Shown here: positions 26,886-47,800 of the stretch, one piece after another
Position numbering within the stretch: the first letter of the stretch is position 1
Layout: every line of letters starts with the position of its first letter
Origin: Cristatella mucedo
Lineage: Eukaryota; Bryozoa; Phylactolaemata; Cristatellidae
Assembly: GCA_009760855.2 (NCBI GenBank)
Contig: WPIO01000004.1
Span: 1,512,501-1,576,500 of the forward strand
Direction: 5' to 3'
DNA length: 64,000 bases
Made by a program: the position numbers and the translations under genes
The notes under the pieces: model-generated
Told to the model about the DNA's origin: nothing
The model's input: the letters and a program-made list of their open reading frames with translations, nothing else
Databases searched by the model: none

Positions 26886-26985
26886 TTCTGACGACCGAGG
26901 TAGTCACGAGGTTCGAGCCTCATCATAGTACATGTGAAGCACCTGAATAGAGATTCAGTTCACTAGGGGCACTATACAAATGAAT
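26886..26985 (+). mobile_element. S1 SINE, 3' part
   Basis: B box (AGGTTCGAGCCTC) and tail (GAAGCACCTGAATAGAG, AGGGGCACTATACAAATG). The head is truncated. Confidence 0.78.
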
Positions 26986-27331
26986 TCTATTTTTATTTTA
27001 GTCGGGTTACTGGACACTGTCACAGGTTTTGCAGAAACCAGTCTCATCCTGAATACGGGAGAGCTGCTGCTTGAGCAGCATGTGATCTCTCAATCTGACG
27101 AAAATCAAACGAAAATCTACCTGTTCTACACAGCATTTGCTATTTACGATCGAATTGTTCTTCTTTTACGTGGCTGCAGATAATAAAACTGTACAAGCTC
27201 TGCCTAAGGGCAACGGTGCCGAAGCGGCCAAAACCACAGCTTTAAAGGTCACGGCCAAAGTGCATCCAGCATATGGTCTGCTTACTTGCCAATCTGCTTG
27301 AAATACCGACAAAGTGCACGCCTTAAGGGCA
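26986..27331. other. Unassigned sequence
   Basis: No recognised feature. Confidence 0.45.
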
Positions 27332-27480
27332 GTCACACTAGGCGACACGTGGTCACTCTGGGCGACACGATATCACCACTGGATGTGACACGGAGGTCAC
27401 ATTAAATGACTCGTGGTCACACTAGACGACAAGCCGTCACTGTTGACGACACGAGTCCACAATTGCTCACACGTGGTCAA
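27332..27480. repeat. Degenerate ~20-bp minisatellite downstream of the PDE12-like gene
   Basis: Repeated GTCACACTAGRCGACACGTG-like units, about six or seven copies with substitutions and small indels. It lies about 420 bp past the stop codon. Confidence 0.75.
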
Positions 27481-27898
27481 ACGAGTGATTCGTAAAAAAA
27501 GACCAAGCTAGCCGACGAACCACAGTTAGCATTTGCCAGCTCGGCGCTCAGACGAGCGATGCAAACTCCACCTTCAGGGAAGGAAGAGCGACCTGCCAGC
27601 ATACAAGCTACACCTCCGAGCTGCACCCCGGCTGCGCATAGCAACGCTGCTCGAAGCTCCGGGCTGCACGAAACTATCCTGAAGCAACAGCCTGCCTGTC
27701 TGTCGGAGTCTGCTGCTGCTCCACTGCCGAAATAATTCGGAATACGCCGAGCTAGCTCCCTCACGCCAGCAAGCCAGAAGGGGCCCACACATCACCATCA
27801 TGGTCAGCCAAGCGCTAGAGCATGCCAGTAAGTGCCGATGGCCATCGGCGATTCAGCATCGTGAATGCCACCGGCTCGGCGCCGCTCTGCAGCCGGTG

Positions 27899-38632
<10,734 letters not shown>

Positions 38633-38787
38633 CTGTAGTGACAGGAAGGCAATTTGTGCCGTCGGTATGACAGAAAACGCTCTTTTCCCACCTCAAGCAA
38701 CAGCCTCAGCTAGCCGCAGCAGCACGTCGCAGCCCGGGCCACTGTTTGCTCAGCAAAGCAGAACTAGGACAGATTGCATTATAGTTG

Positions 38788-40248
38788 CATGTAAAGTAAT
38801 GTATTTCTGTCTGTAGCTCGACAAAGTCATTAGGACTATGTGGGTGTTAAGCAGTAGAGTTTTGTGCAGTGCATTCACAGCCTAAGCGGCTTTCAGTATG
38901 CATTCGGTAGCCAACAGACTTCGTCTCACGCAACACAGAGAAAGTGGGAAGCATAGCAGAGTCAGGAGAGCAGTTGAGGTAGTGAGTAGCATAGAAGTAG
39001 CAGCTCAGGACTGCTGGAAATGATGTGCCATAGTCGGCAGCAGCAGAGTACTTGTCGCTGTATAAGAATCGCGGAGCGAGTTCCGTAGACTAGGACCTGC
39101 GGAGCTAAAGCTTCTGTTGCCAACGGTCTTTAAGCGCAGGAATGGAACAGCTAATTTATTGTCTACCCAGGACCTGAGGGCACGAAGAGGCTGAAACTGG
39201 TGCAGCAGTTCAGCTAGGTACAGACGAGCCAAGCTGGGGCCTTGGCCTTGTGGGTCAGCATAAGAACCTTGCTCTGTGTGTTGATCAACCGGCAGCCATC
39301 CTAGCTCTTTCAGCAAAGGAGATACGTGCTCAAACCTCTAGGACTTGGAAGACTAGCCTTGCAGCCATATTCATGGCCATTTGCAGTGGCCTAGTTGCTT
39401 TTTTTGGCAGCCAAGCCAAAAGGGAATTACAATAATCAAGCCGAGACAAAACTAAGGAGCTAGTTAAAATTTTTTGCAAGCCACCGTGGAAGACAGCTCC
39501 TTATCTTAGATAGGGATAATAATAATAGTAATTCACTTGTATAGCACCCCAAGAGAACGTAATCTCTATTCAGGCGCTTCACATATGCCTCGGGGCTCGA
39601 GCCCACGACCTCAGCCAGACCTTGGTCGGGGCGAGCACCTTAACCGCTGGACCAAACAGGCTCTGACGTGATGGCTAGCAGTAGAAGCAGTCCTCTGAAT
39701 GAAGCTTTTAAAATTGAGGCAGCTGTCGAAAACGACAATTAAATTTCGAGAGCTTGGTGATAGTCGCACAACATCATCACCTATTAGAAGAGCAAAGCCT
39801 TTAAATCCAGCCACAAGCATAGGGTGTCCTATGAGCAGCAGTTCGGTTTTATCATCATTTAGTTTCAAGAAGTTTTCCGACATCCATGATCGAATGTCGG
39901 CAATGCAAGCATTCAGTTTATCAGTTGCAGCAGCAGATTCCGATGGTTTGAATGACAAATACAGCTGAGTATCGTCAGCATAAAAGTGATATCCCATTCC
40001 ACCGGCCATAATCACTTTTCCCAGAGGTTGAGTATAAATGGAGAACAGCAAGGGACCGAGCAACGGACCCTTGAGGGGCTCCGCAGGTGACCGGTCTCGT
40101 GGGTGAGACTTGACCCCTACAAACACGGATTGAACACGATCAGACAAGTATGATTTAAGCCAAGCCAGTGCCTCGTCTGCCAGATCGATCGTTATGCTCA
40201 ATCGTTCAAGCAGGACATCGTGATCAATGGTGTCGAAGGCAGCTGATT
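38788..40248 (-). mobile_element. L2-B LINE, reverse transcriptase to 3' end, with nested S1
   Basis: From the 5'-truncated end: motif A (AAFDTIDHDVLLERL), LSDRVQSVFVG, a degraded motif B (GPLLGPLLFSIYT), motif C (FYADDTQLYLSF), IRSWMSENFLKLNDDKTELL. After the nested SINE come LGWLPVDQ, LRALRSWVDNKLAVPF and VGNRSFSSAGPSLRNSL, then the 3' UTR. The frame 39611-40309 is open for over 200 codons. The tail is TACATT-like rather than ATT. Confidence 0.92.
39514..39660 (-). mobile_element. S1 SINE nested in L2-B
   Basis: A complete S1 in reverse (GCACCCCAAGAGAACGT, GGGCTCGAGCCCACGACC, CTTAACCGCTGGACCAA) interrupts the L2-B ORF, so it is younger than that LINE copy. Confidence 0.92.
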
Positions 40249-40356
40249 GATGGCAGCAACAGTCCAAAGAACGACTCTTCTTTATTTTTTCCACCGGGGA
40301 CCCTAACAAATTAAATGCCTCGCCTCTCTACCCCAACCAAAGCTTGTGCACGAGTG

Positions 40357-40508
40357 CATAGACTGGCTTGGGCGAGTGGTCAAGGTGCTTGAGGCGATCA
40401 AGGTCAAGGTGAATGCAACTGATGACCAAGGCCGTGGGCTCGAGCCCCGTGGCATATGTGAAGAGCTCAAATAGAGAATAACTTCTCTTAGAGCGCTACA
40501 CATTTAAA
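40357..40508 (+). mobile_element. S1 SINE
   Basis: Head (TGGCTTGGGCGAGTGGTC), B box (GGGCTCGAGCCCC) and tail (GAAGAGCTCAAATAGAG, TAGAGCGCTACACATTT). The head has a small internal duplication. Confidence 0.82.
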
Positions 40509-40569
40509 CTATATTCTCTATAGACAGAAGCCACAGTAGCCGACGTCTCTTCCTCCAATATATAATAAG

Positions 40570-40710
40570 TTGAGCTGCTGCACTAGTTTCAGCCTCCTTG
40601 TGCCCTCGTGTCCTCGACAACGAACGCGGTTGCGCCCTTCTTTGGATTCACGACTGCTGTCGACAGAAGCTTCTGCTCTAAAGGTCATACACAGTGGAGC
40701 TCATAATTCA
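40570..40710 (+). mobile_element. L2-B LINE, short ORF fragment
   Basis: It aligns with the 25.7 kb fragment (TTTCAGCCTCCTTGTGCCCT, AGAAGCTTCTGCTCT). Both ends are truncated. Confidence 0.65.
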
Positions 40711-41344
40711 ACAATTAGCTCCCTCCACTTGCGATCGAGGTCATGGGCTAGAGTGTACAGCAGTGCCCGCCACGTCTCTGAGGGTAACTGGCCGCTTTAA
40801 TTTCTTCCGAGCTTCGATTGAAATCTTCTGCAGGAATGACCGGGAAGCTTAGATCCTAAGCACGCTCTCTACTGCATCTCGCGGCGACGCACAACTGCTA
40901 GCACCTGTCAACTGGTGCTCAGCAGGGCAATTTGTCATTGCCCACTGTAAACAGGGTGACAGCAGCTAAGGTTCTGCCACTACTATCAAATGAGGCTGTT
41001 GAATCAGTTGATATATACTTGGTTTTTCACGACATTTCTCCAACTGGCCAACTCTGGTGCATCCTTGCCTCGGCATCTTAAGCTGCTACTCTCATGCTAT
41101 TCACTATTCCGACTGACCACCAGTCGGAATAGACCTGACTAGGAAATAGACGTAATAGACCGACCTGACTCATCGATGCTTCCTGCTTTCTCTTCGTTGT
41201 ACAAGGTGGAGTCTGCCGATTACCACATGCAAACTGAAAGTGAAAGCTTAGGCTTTGAGTGTGCCAAAGTAAACTCGGGCAGAGCAGCCACTTAGTCCTG
41301 GTGGCTTTGTGAGGAGTTACATAATAAGCTACACATGTGATACG
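40711..41344. other. Unassigned sequence
   Basis: No recognised feature. 41112-41165 has a small internal duplication around CGGAATAGACCTGACT. Confidence 0.4.
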
Positions 41345-42460
41345 ATATTTGTATAGTGCCCAAGGAGCACTTTACATATGCTATTAACGAAGCAGGTACA
41401 TTGATTAGCCATCGCATATACAGTGTCGGCATGCACAAGCACACAAAGGACAATATACATGAATAATTAAAAATAAATGAATAAATATTAGCTGATTTAA
41501 CAGCCCCATTTCAATAGCAGCAGAAGAGCCTTAATGGCGATCGCCACGGCTTGCAGTTGGCAATAAAGCATCGCCCACTGCAGGATTCGAACCCACGTGA
41601 CATCGGTCGTGAAGAGCGAGCACCTTACCTTGCAGGGCTATCGCAACCCTTCCAACCCAGCTTATACTGTGAGGAACAGATGCTTCGCTTCCTTTTGAAT
41701 GTCCAGTCAGGAGATGTCGCGACGTCAGTCGTGAGCGATTTCTAGGCCTAGGGAGCAGATGAACTAAAGGGACCTCATCCAAAGCATTTGAAGATGACAG
41801 CCAACGACTAGAGTCAGAAGAGGGGTGGCACGATGCATAGCCTGATTGGGAGGTAGTTCTGATAGGTAGTGCCGAAGCAAGACAATGGAAGGAACCTAAA
41901 AGCGAGCGGCACCACTTTTAAGTCGAAACGCTTCGAAGTCGATAGACTGCTTAATGGGGAGCCAGTGCAGGTCGGCGAGAAGTGGCAAATGTGAGGTCCA
42001 CGACAGACATGCAGAGTGCCGAGTTTTGCTTCAACCGTGGGCGACTTATCATACAGGGAGGAAGACTTGTGAATAGTAAATAACACATATGTCGAGATGA
42101 GACGTCAGAAATGCTTGGATCAACTTGGATGTGGTATCCTTGTCTAAGCAGACCCAAATTTTGGCAAAGCTATGAAGCTGAAAAAATGGTCAGACTTGGC
42201 CGTGGAGCTCATGTCGCCATCTAGTGAAAGGTCTATTTCGAAGAGCACACCTTGATTTCGCACAGATGCAACCAAATATACGATGGCCCGAGCCCATTTG
42301 AGGGGCAGGTAAGTAACACACACGGTTTCCCATGACCAGTAAGTCAGTTTTATTATCATTCGTTGTGAGAAATTTTGCTACCATCCTAGTGTAAATCTCA
42401 GCAATATAAATGTACATACATGCATACATAATAAACAGATTTTTAGAGAACCCAAAGAAA
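41345..42460 (-). mobile_element. L2-A LINE, diverged, with nested S2
   Basis: Tail (GTATAGTGCCCAAGGAG), 3' UTR, C-terminal ORF remnants (GCCAGTGCAGGTCGGCGAGAAG region) and thumb to about 42460. Frames are heavily broken, so this is an old copy. Confidence 0.8.
41489..41650 (-). mobile_element. S2 SINE nested in L2-A
   Basis: TAGCTGATTTAACAGCCCC, GGCTTGCAGTTGGCAATAA, GATTCGAACCCACGTG; it sits within the L2-A 3' UTR. Confidence 0.83.
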
Positions 42461-42471
42461 CCTCAGCTGGC

Positions 42472-42557
42472 GTACTAGGTTGTGCACTCAAGCCTCGTAG
42501 CATCTGTCAATCGGCTGGATGGAGATCTAGTTCTCTTTGAGCGCTATACAAATGAGT
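42472..42557 (+). mobile_element. S1 SINE, 3' part, diverged
   Basis: Decayed B box (CTCAAGCCTCG) and tail (GGATGGAGATCTAGTTCTC, TGAGCGCTATACAAATGAG). Confidence 0.65.
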
Positions 42558-43079
42558 GATATTATGCATTTCAAGATGGTCTGTCAGCATGCCTGTATGT
42601 TTCATAAATGCAAGTAATTGCTGATTCGCTACTTGGTAGTCACGAATCAATGTCATACAATAGATTTATGTTCGTTTAAAAAAAATGGATACATTCAATT
42701 TTGAAATACGCTTCCATTTTTCCACCTATACAGATTTGGCTCCATTTACCAAGACCTCTAAGTGTGGCACTCAGTTGGACGGGCTCACCGGCTATGCTAG
42801 CTGACACTCAGGCCCGCCTTCCAAAGCAAAGAAAGTTGGAGTCCTCCTTCATTGTTCACAGGTGCAGACTAGTCTAAAAGTGGTGCTGCTGAGCGATGCA
42901 CCAACGGTCATGCGCATTGGCTGACCGAACGTGGGCGAGCGTCCAACTCTCTCTCTCTCTCTCTAAATTCTAATCCTAAATTCTCTCTCTCCCGAAATCA
43001 GCTTCGGAGCGCTGCCCAAGCAGGAGAGGCGCCCGGGCTCTCGCACATCGCAAGCTCGGCATTGGTAGGAGGCGAAAGT
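42558..43079. other. Unassigned sequence
   Basis: Short CT runs at 42948-42965 and 42980-42993. Otherwise nothing recognised. Confidence 0.45.
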
Positions 43080-43330
43080 GAAACGAGGCGCACGCTGCAG
43101 ATTAAAGGTCGCAGACGCCGCTAGGCTGCGACGACGTAACCGAACACAGCCGAACTAGCTGCGTCGACGGAATCCCGCCGATTCCTCAGAGAAACGCGCC
43201 GACGCGTTCAGCAGCAGCTCGCTCGCTTACTCACACCAACGACGGTCGCAGGCGCGGCTGCGCTGACGCCAGAATCGGACGCGCGGGTACGTGTCCGCGC
43301 CGTAAAGTCTAACGCATCTGCAGCCACGGG
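43080..43330. promoter_or_regulatory. CpG-rich segment, possible promoter
   Basis: Dense CpG dinucleotides and high GC contrast with the flanks. It lies directly upstream of a candidate start exon on the + strand and upstream of the known 5' end of the PDE12-like gene on the - strand. Promoter function is inferred from composition only. Confidence 0.3.
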
Positions 43331-43387
43331 ATGGGCTCACAGAGAGACTACTGCCGCGGACAGTCGGACCTTCCCTTCACCTTCCTG
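43331..43387 (+). CDS. Putative first coding exon of an unidentified gene
   Basis: ATG in a good context (CACGGGATGG) opens 19 codons (MGSQRDYCRGQSDLPFTFL) followed directly by a strong donor GTACGTGC. Upstream 43080-43330 is GC- and CpG-rich like a promoter. A plausible second exon follows 78 nt later. I do not recognise the peptide. It could instead be an untranslated leader with translation starting in the next exon. Confidence 0.35.
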
Positions 43388-43414
43388 GTACGTGCAAGTG
43401 AATAGAAAAGGATT

Positions 43415-43416
<2 letters not shown>

Positions 43417-43462
<46 letters not shown>
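43417..43462. repeat. (CT)n microsatellite ending at a candidate splice acceptor
   Basis: About 45 bp of CT with two TT breaks runs straight into CTTAG at 43461-43465. Confidence 0.95.
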
Positions 43463-43465
43463 TAG

Positions 43466-43526
43466 GAGGCCTTACAAAATGTTTGGTCACCACCTGAAGC
43501 GCATCGCGGGCAACGAGACAAACGCA
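43466..43526 (+). CDS. Putative second exon of the unidentified gene
   Basis: The exon is bounded by an acceptor CTCTCTTAG, fed by a CT microsatellite, and a perfect donor GTAAGT. In phase with the preceding candidate it reads EALQNVWSPPEAHRGQRDKR. A second option is translation from the internal ATG at 43479 (MFGHHLKRIAGNETNA). The two splice signals are stronger evidence than the peptide. No downstream exon was identified with confidence. Confidence 0.38.
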
Positions 43527-43796
43527 GTAAGTCGTAAGAGCGTGCGCGCACCTTTGGCAGACAGCAAAGCAAGAGCCAGCAGGCAATAGCCTCTCTTAAA
43601 GCTCGCACGGCAGCAGGACCGGAAAAGGACGCAGGATCCACAAACGTTGAAAATGGAATACTTGTAACGACGTCGACGGCTGGCTTGGGTTAGGACTGCT
43701 CCCATTAACTTATACAACATACGACTATTGCTGTCGCGCATGGTAGTGCCCGCTGCATCACCAGAAGGCTCAAGCGGGGTGTATGCAAATCCGGTT

Positions 43797-44697
43797 GTAG
43801 GACATTTCCCCCTCTGGACGTTCTTCCCCACCTGGTGGACCCTAGAACATTTCCCCCCAGGACATTTCCCCCCACCGGGGTAGGATATTTCCCCCTATAT
43901 TGATGAATGTGTAACTAAGAATACATATATATATATATATAAGATTAAATGAAGTTAATGCTCTTTTAAAATAAAATCAACTCAGTATAATTAGAGGAGT
44001 GTATGGATTGGAAGGATGGTTTCTAATGGAGCCAGCGGCGGCGGTTTCGGCTGCGGCAGCGGCGAGATGTACAGTTTAGTCCCGCAGAAGTTCGGTCCCG
44101 CTCGACGCCGCTAGGCATGTGTTCGTACCCGTCAGAGCGGGCGCGCGCTACGGCGTGCCGCGCGTTCCTGCAAATGAGCGCTAAGCCTCAGAGGTCTACT
44201 GAGTATAACTCGACCTCAAGAGATCTAGTTATGCGTTAACATGCACTAATTAAAGCGCGGAATACGAGCAATGGTGGATTTAGGCGGCGGAGGCGCAGCC
44301 CGCCCTAAAACCTAAAACCCAAACCCTAAACACCAAACCCTAAAACCCTAAACTCTAAACCCTAAACGCTAAAGCACAAACCCTAAAAACCCTAAATTAT
44401 AAACCCGAAAACCCTAAACATCAAACTCCAAACCCTAAAAACTCTAAACTCAAACCCTAAACCCTAAATTCTAAACCCTAAAACCCTAAACCTAAACGCT
44501 AAATCCTAAACCCTAAAAGCCCTACCCCCTAAAAGCCTAAACCCTAAACCCTAAATCCTAAAAACCCTAAAATCCTTACCACTAAACCTTAAACCCTAAA
44601 CCATATACCGGGGGAATGTCCTACCCCAGGGGAAATGTCGGGGGGGGGGGAATGTCGGGGGGGGGGGAAACGTCCAGGGGGAAATGTTCGTACCCCA
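43797..44697. mobile_element. Foldback-type element with GGACATTTCCCC-unit arms
   Basis: The left arm (43797-43898) is a head-to-tail array of GGACATTTCCCCC-like units. The right arm (44603-44697) is the same array inverted (GGGGGAAATGTCC). The inner ends match as inverted repeats (left GGGGTAGGATATTTCCCCC and TATAT; right ATAT, GGGGGAATGTCCTACCCC). The interior is about 700 bp with an (AT)n at 43922-43941, a CpG-rich part and a telomere-like array. No ORF for a transposase is visible. Classification as a foldback or non-autonomous DNA element is inferred. Confidence 0.6.
44302..44603. repeat. Degenerate CCCTAAA (plant-type telomere-like) array
   Basis: About 300 bp of CCCTAAA heptamers with variants (CCCTAAAA, CTCTAAA, ACGCTAAA, TCCTAAA). 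It is not the TTAGGG or TTAGG expected for most animals. It lies just inside the right arm of the foldback element. The degeneracy indicates an old interstitial array rather than a chromosome end. Confidence 0.88.
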
Positions 44698-44787
44698 CAA
44701 ATCCAATAGCGCCGCTCCACGGAGAAATACGTCAAACGGATGTTCTTCCAATGCCTCCGTGAGCATCGTTTCCGGCGGAAAACCAAC

Positions 44788-44900
44788 GGACAGTTTCCCC
44801 AACGGCCAGTTGTCCCGTCAAACTGCTTGTCATAACCTAAGATTTTCCCACTTCCAACAGTGTTTTGGGGCAACTGTCCGCTGGGGCAGGTGTCCGTAAA
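44788..44900. repeat. Second inverted pair of related GGACA..CCCC units
   Basis: Left CGGACAGTTTCCCCAACGG and CCAGTTGTCCCG; right TTGGGGCAACTGTCCG and GGGGCAGGTGTCCG, in opposite orientation about 50 bp apart. The unit is related to that of the neighbouring foldback arms. Confidence 0.65.
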
Positions 44901-45119
44901 GCCTTACGGCGTGCCATGTTTCGATTTTCTTTTCAGAGGATTTCGCAAAATTCGAGGCCCCTTTCTTGGAGGCAGCACATTTTGTAAATGGTTTTTTGAT
45001 GCCAATGGGTTTACAAGCTACACGCACAGTTGCAGTTGCTTCCAATGTATTGCAGGTTTTTGACAAAGTTTGAGGACAGCAATGCATCTACGAATGATAG
45101 TTTTTGCTTCTAGAAAAAA
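44901..45119. other. Unassigned sequence
   Basis: No recognised feature. Confidence 0.4.
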
Positions 45120-45161
45120 TATAGTTCATTTGTTTAGCGCCCCAAGAAAACTTACTCTCTG
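45120..45161 (-). mobile_element. S1 tail fragment
   Basis: GCGCCCCAAGAAAACTT in reverse-tail context, joined directly to an L2-B piece. Confidence 0.6.
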
Positions 45162-45300
45162 TCAATCAACTAGCAGCCATCCAAGCTCTTTTATCAAATG
45201 AGACACGTGGTCAAACCTTTGGGACTTGATAAATAGCCTTGCAGCCATATTCATAGCCATTTTTCATAGGTACCTGCAGAAGCAGTCTTTTGAATGAAAA
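45162..45300 (-). mobile_element. L2-B LINE, short ORF fragment
   Basis: It matches 39290-39400 of the window (TCAACTAGCAGCCATCC, GACTTGATAAATAGCC, GCAGCCATATTCATAGCC). Confidence 0.75.
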
Positions 45301-45310
45301 ATATAAATTA

Positions 45311-45455
45311 TGCAATTTATTTGTATAGCGCCCCAAGAGAACTTAATCTCTATTCAGGCGCTGCACATGTGCCTGGGGGGCTCGAGCCCACGACCTCGGC
45401 CAGACCTTGGTCCCCGGGGCGAGCACCTTAACCACTGGGAATCAAACCAGCTCCT
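45311..45455 (-). mobile_element. S1 SINE
   Basis: A complete reverse S1: GCGCCCCAAGAGAACTT, CTCGAGCCCACGACCTC, CACCTTAACCACTGG. Confidence 0.88.
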
Positions 45456-45494
45456 GTCATTTACGACTTAATAAGTCAGCAAAGTGTGTGCGAA

Positions 45495-45569
45495 TTTATG
45501 TCCATGTGTGTATGTGTGTGTGCGCTCGTGCTCGAGGGAGCGTGTGTATGTGTATGTGTGTGTGTGTGT

Positions 45570-45629
<60 letters not shown>

Positions 45630-45843
45630 ACTCACGTGCACATGTGCATGAGTGTGTGTGTGTGTGTGTGTGTGTGTGCACTCACGTTCACATGTGCATG
45701 AGTGTGTGCGTGTGTATCTGTGCACACGTGTGTGCTCGTGTGTGCGTGCGTGTGTGTATTCGCGTGTGGATGCACTTGTGTGTAGGCCCGCGTGCGAGTA
45801 CGTGCATGAGTGCGTGCGGGTGCCCGTGAGTGGGACTGTGTGT

Positions 45844-45897
<54 letters not shown>

Positions 45898-45900
45898 CAC
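45495..45900. repeat. Long (TG)n microsatellite with imperfect higher-order units
   Basis: Several pure TG blocks are separated by CACTCACGTKCACATGTG-like spacers that themselves repeat (about 45630 and 45680). TG-rich, less regular sequence runs on to about 46100. Confidence 0.97.
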
Positions 45901-46126
45901 CACGTGAGCCAATTTGTGCGTGCTTGAGTACGTTTGTATGTATTTTCATGTATGAGTGTGCTCGTGTGTGTATGCGCCTGCATGCACATTTCATAGTGTA
46001 TTTTGTGTTTAGGTGTGTGTTTACGAGTTTGCGTGTAGACCTTCCGAAGTGTGTTTTTGTGTAGATGTGATGGATGGCTGTTTTTGGTCTGCATGTGTGT
46101 TAGTGTCATTGTACTGTTATGTGTCA

Positions 46127-47045
46127 GAATAATAATAATAATAATAATAATGCATCTGATTAAGCGACCTCAGAGAGCTCAATCTCTTCCAGGCACTTTA
46201 CATTTGCTGCAAAAGAAGCATGATTGAATGGTCACTGGTAGCACACTCAATAAACAACAAGAATAACATGGTTAGGGGTGAAATGCACAGGGTCAGTATG
46301 CAAGTACGGTTAGTGACAGCATGCATGGTGTCAGAACGCATAAGCACATAAAGGACGAATCACAGGACCCACCACATTCTGTGATAGATAGATGTTTATT
46401 AATTTTTTTTTTAGTCGTGGACAAGTCAGAAGATGTCGTGACACTGGTCGAAAATGAGCTCCAGGCTTTGGGAGCATACCAACTAAAGGCACGGTCTCAA
46501 AAGGATTTCAAAATTTGCTTGAGGTATTGTTAAACAGCTAAATTCAGAAAAGTGGGTGGTACGATGCTTGGCCTGGTGGGCAGTAGATCTGATAGGTAGG
46601 CTAGAGCCAAAGAATGAAGAGACCTAAAAGTGAGTGACAGAACCTTGAAATCGACGCGTTGCTTTACTGGGAGCCAGTGCAGGTCGGCGAGAAGTAGCGT
46701 AATGTTGCAGCTTCGAAGCTTACGACTGACAAGCCTAGCTGCAGAGTTATGCACCAGCTGTAAGCACCTGATTGCATAGACCGTTAGACTGGCAAGCAGT
46801 GAGTTACAGAAGTCAAGACGGGATGTCAGAAATGCATGGACCAATTTAGCTGTGGTATCCCTGTCCAAACAAGCTCGAATTTTAGCAATATTATGTAGCT
46901 GAAAGTAGGCAGACTTGACTGAGAAGCTGATGTGGTCGTAAAATGAAAGCTCACTTTGGAGCAAGACACCTAGATTTCGTGCAGACTCAACAGGAGATAT
47001 GCTGGCAGAGCCGATTTTGACCGTTAACCTTTCCAATTTCACTTA
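46127..47045 (-). mobile_element. L2-A LINE, 3' end and ORF part
   Basis: (AAT)n tail, 3' UTR, then about 170 codons (LERLTVKIGSASISPVES, FYDHISFSVKSAYF, LDRDTTAKLVHAFLTSR). Frameshifts near the C-terminus. The 5' edge meets TG-rich sequence at about 47045. Confidence 0.9.
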
Positions 47046-47142
47046 TGTGTGTGGGTGTCGTTGTATGAGTATGTGTTTGTTTGAACTAGATTATTTGCTT
47101 GTGGTGCTTGTTAAAGGCATTGGTTGTTTGCTTTTGGGATGT

Positions 47143-47332
47143 ATAATAATAATAATAATATTAATAATAATAATGTACTTGATAAAGCGCCCTCAGAGAA
47201 CTTAATCTCTTTCTAGGCGCTTTACATTTGCTGCAAAGGGAAATGCAATTGAATGGTAAGTAAAATCATGCTTGAAAAACAAACAAAATGAATAACATGG
47301 TTAGGGGTGACATGCACAGGGTCAGCATGAAT
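47143..47332 (-). mobile_element. L2-A LINE, 3' UTR and tail only
   Basis: (AAT)n with one break, tail stem-loop, and 3' UTR up to CACAGGGTCAGCATG. About 190 bp. Confidence 0.9.
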
Positions 47333-47529
47333 GGGGATCTGTTGTGTTGTGAGTTCGCTAGGCATAGTCAGGGTGTGACTATTTTTTCAGCACCGTAATA
47401 GAGAGACAGAGACAGTGAGAAGAGATTCGATCAGGACGAGCGGTAGGCAGAAAAGGGTGCATTCACTTAGCCCAAGCGGTCGAGAGAAGCTTATTTTGTC
47501 TGCCACAATAAAACGTCTGTGGGTTCAGG
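47333..47529. other. Unassigned sequence
   Basis: No recognised feature. Confidence 0.4.
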
Positions 47530-47800
47530 CATATCTGACCTCGAGGGATTGGCCTCTGGCAAACGATTGTGTAGCCAGTGGTCTGCAAAATTCTGCAGCT
47601 AGGCTTGTCTGTCGTGATCGGCACAATAGCTGCATCACATCACTTCTTTCCGACTTGAACTGTCTCCTCATCAAGCAGTGTATCAACTATAAGATTTTGT
47701 CACTCGTTACTTGTGGGACCTCTATTCTCTTGCTTCAGCCTACATAATTGAACTACTTTCCAATCAGGCTAGGCATCGTACCAGCCCTCTCTTGGCTCAA
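47530..47800 (+). mobile_element. L2-A LINE, ORF fragment
   Basis: QNSAARLVCRDRHNSCITS, then LSDLNCLLIKQCINYKIL and LASAYIIELLSNQARHRT; diverged and truncated at both ends. Confidence 0.8.

Noticed and set aside
44302-44603. True chromosome end
   Set aside because: The telomere-like array is degenerate, only about 300 bp, and flanked on both sides by ordinary sequence.
45468-46109. Cys/Val-rich and Thr/His-rich open frames
   Set aside because: Translations of the TG/CA microsatellite, with no splice or family evidence.
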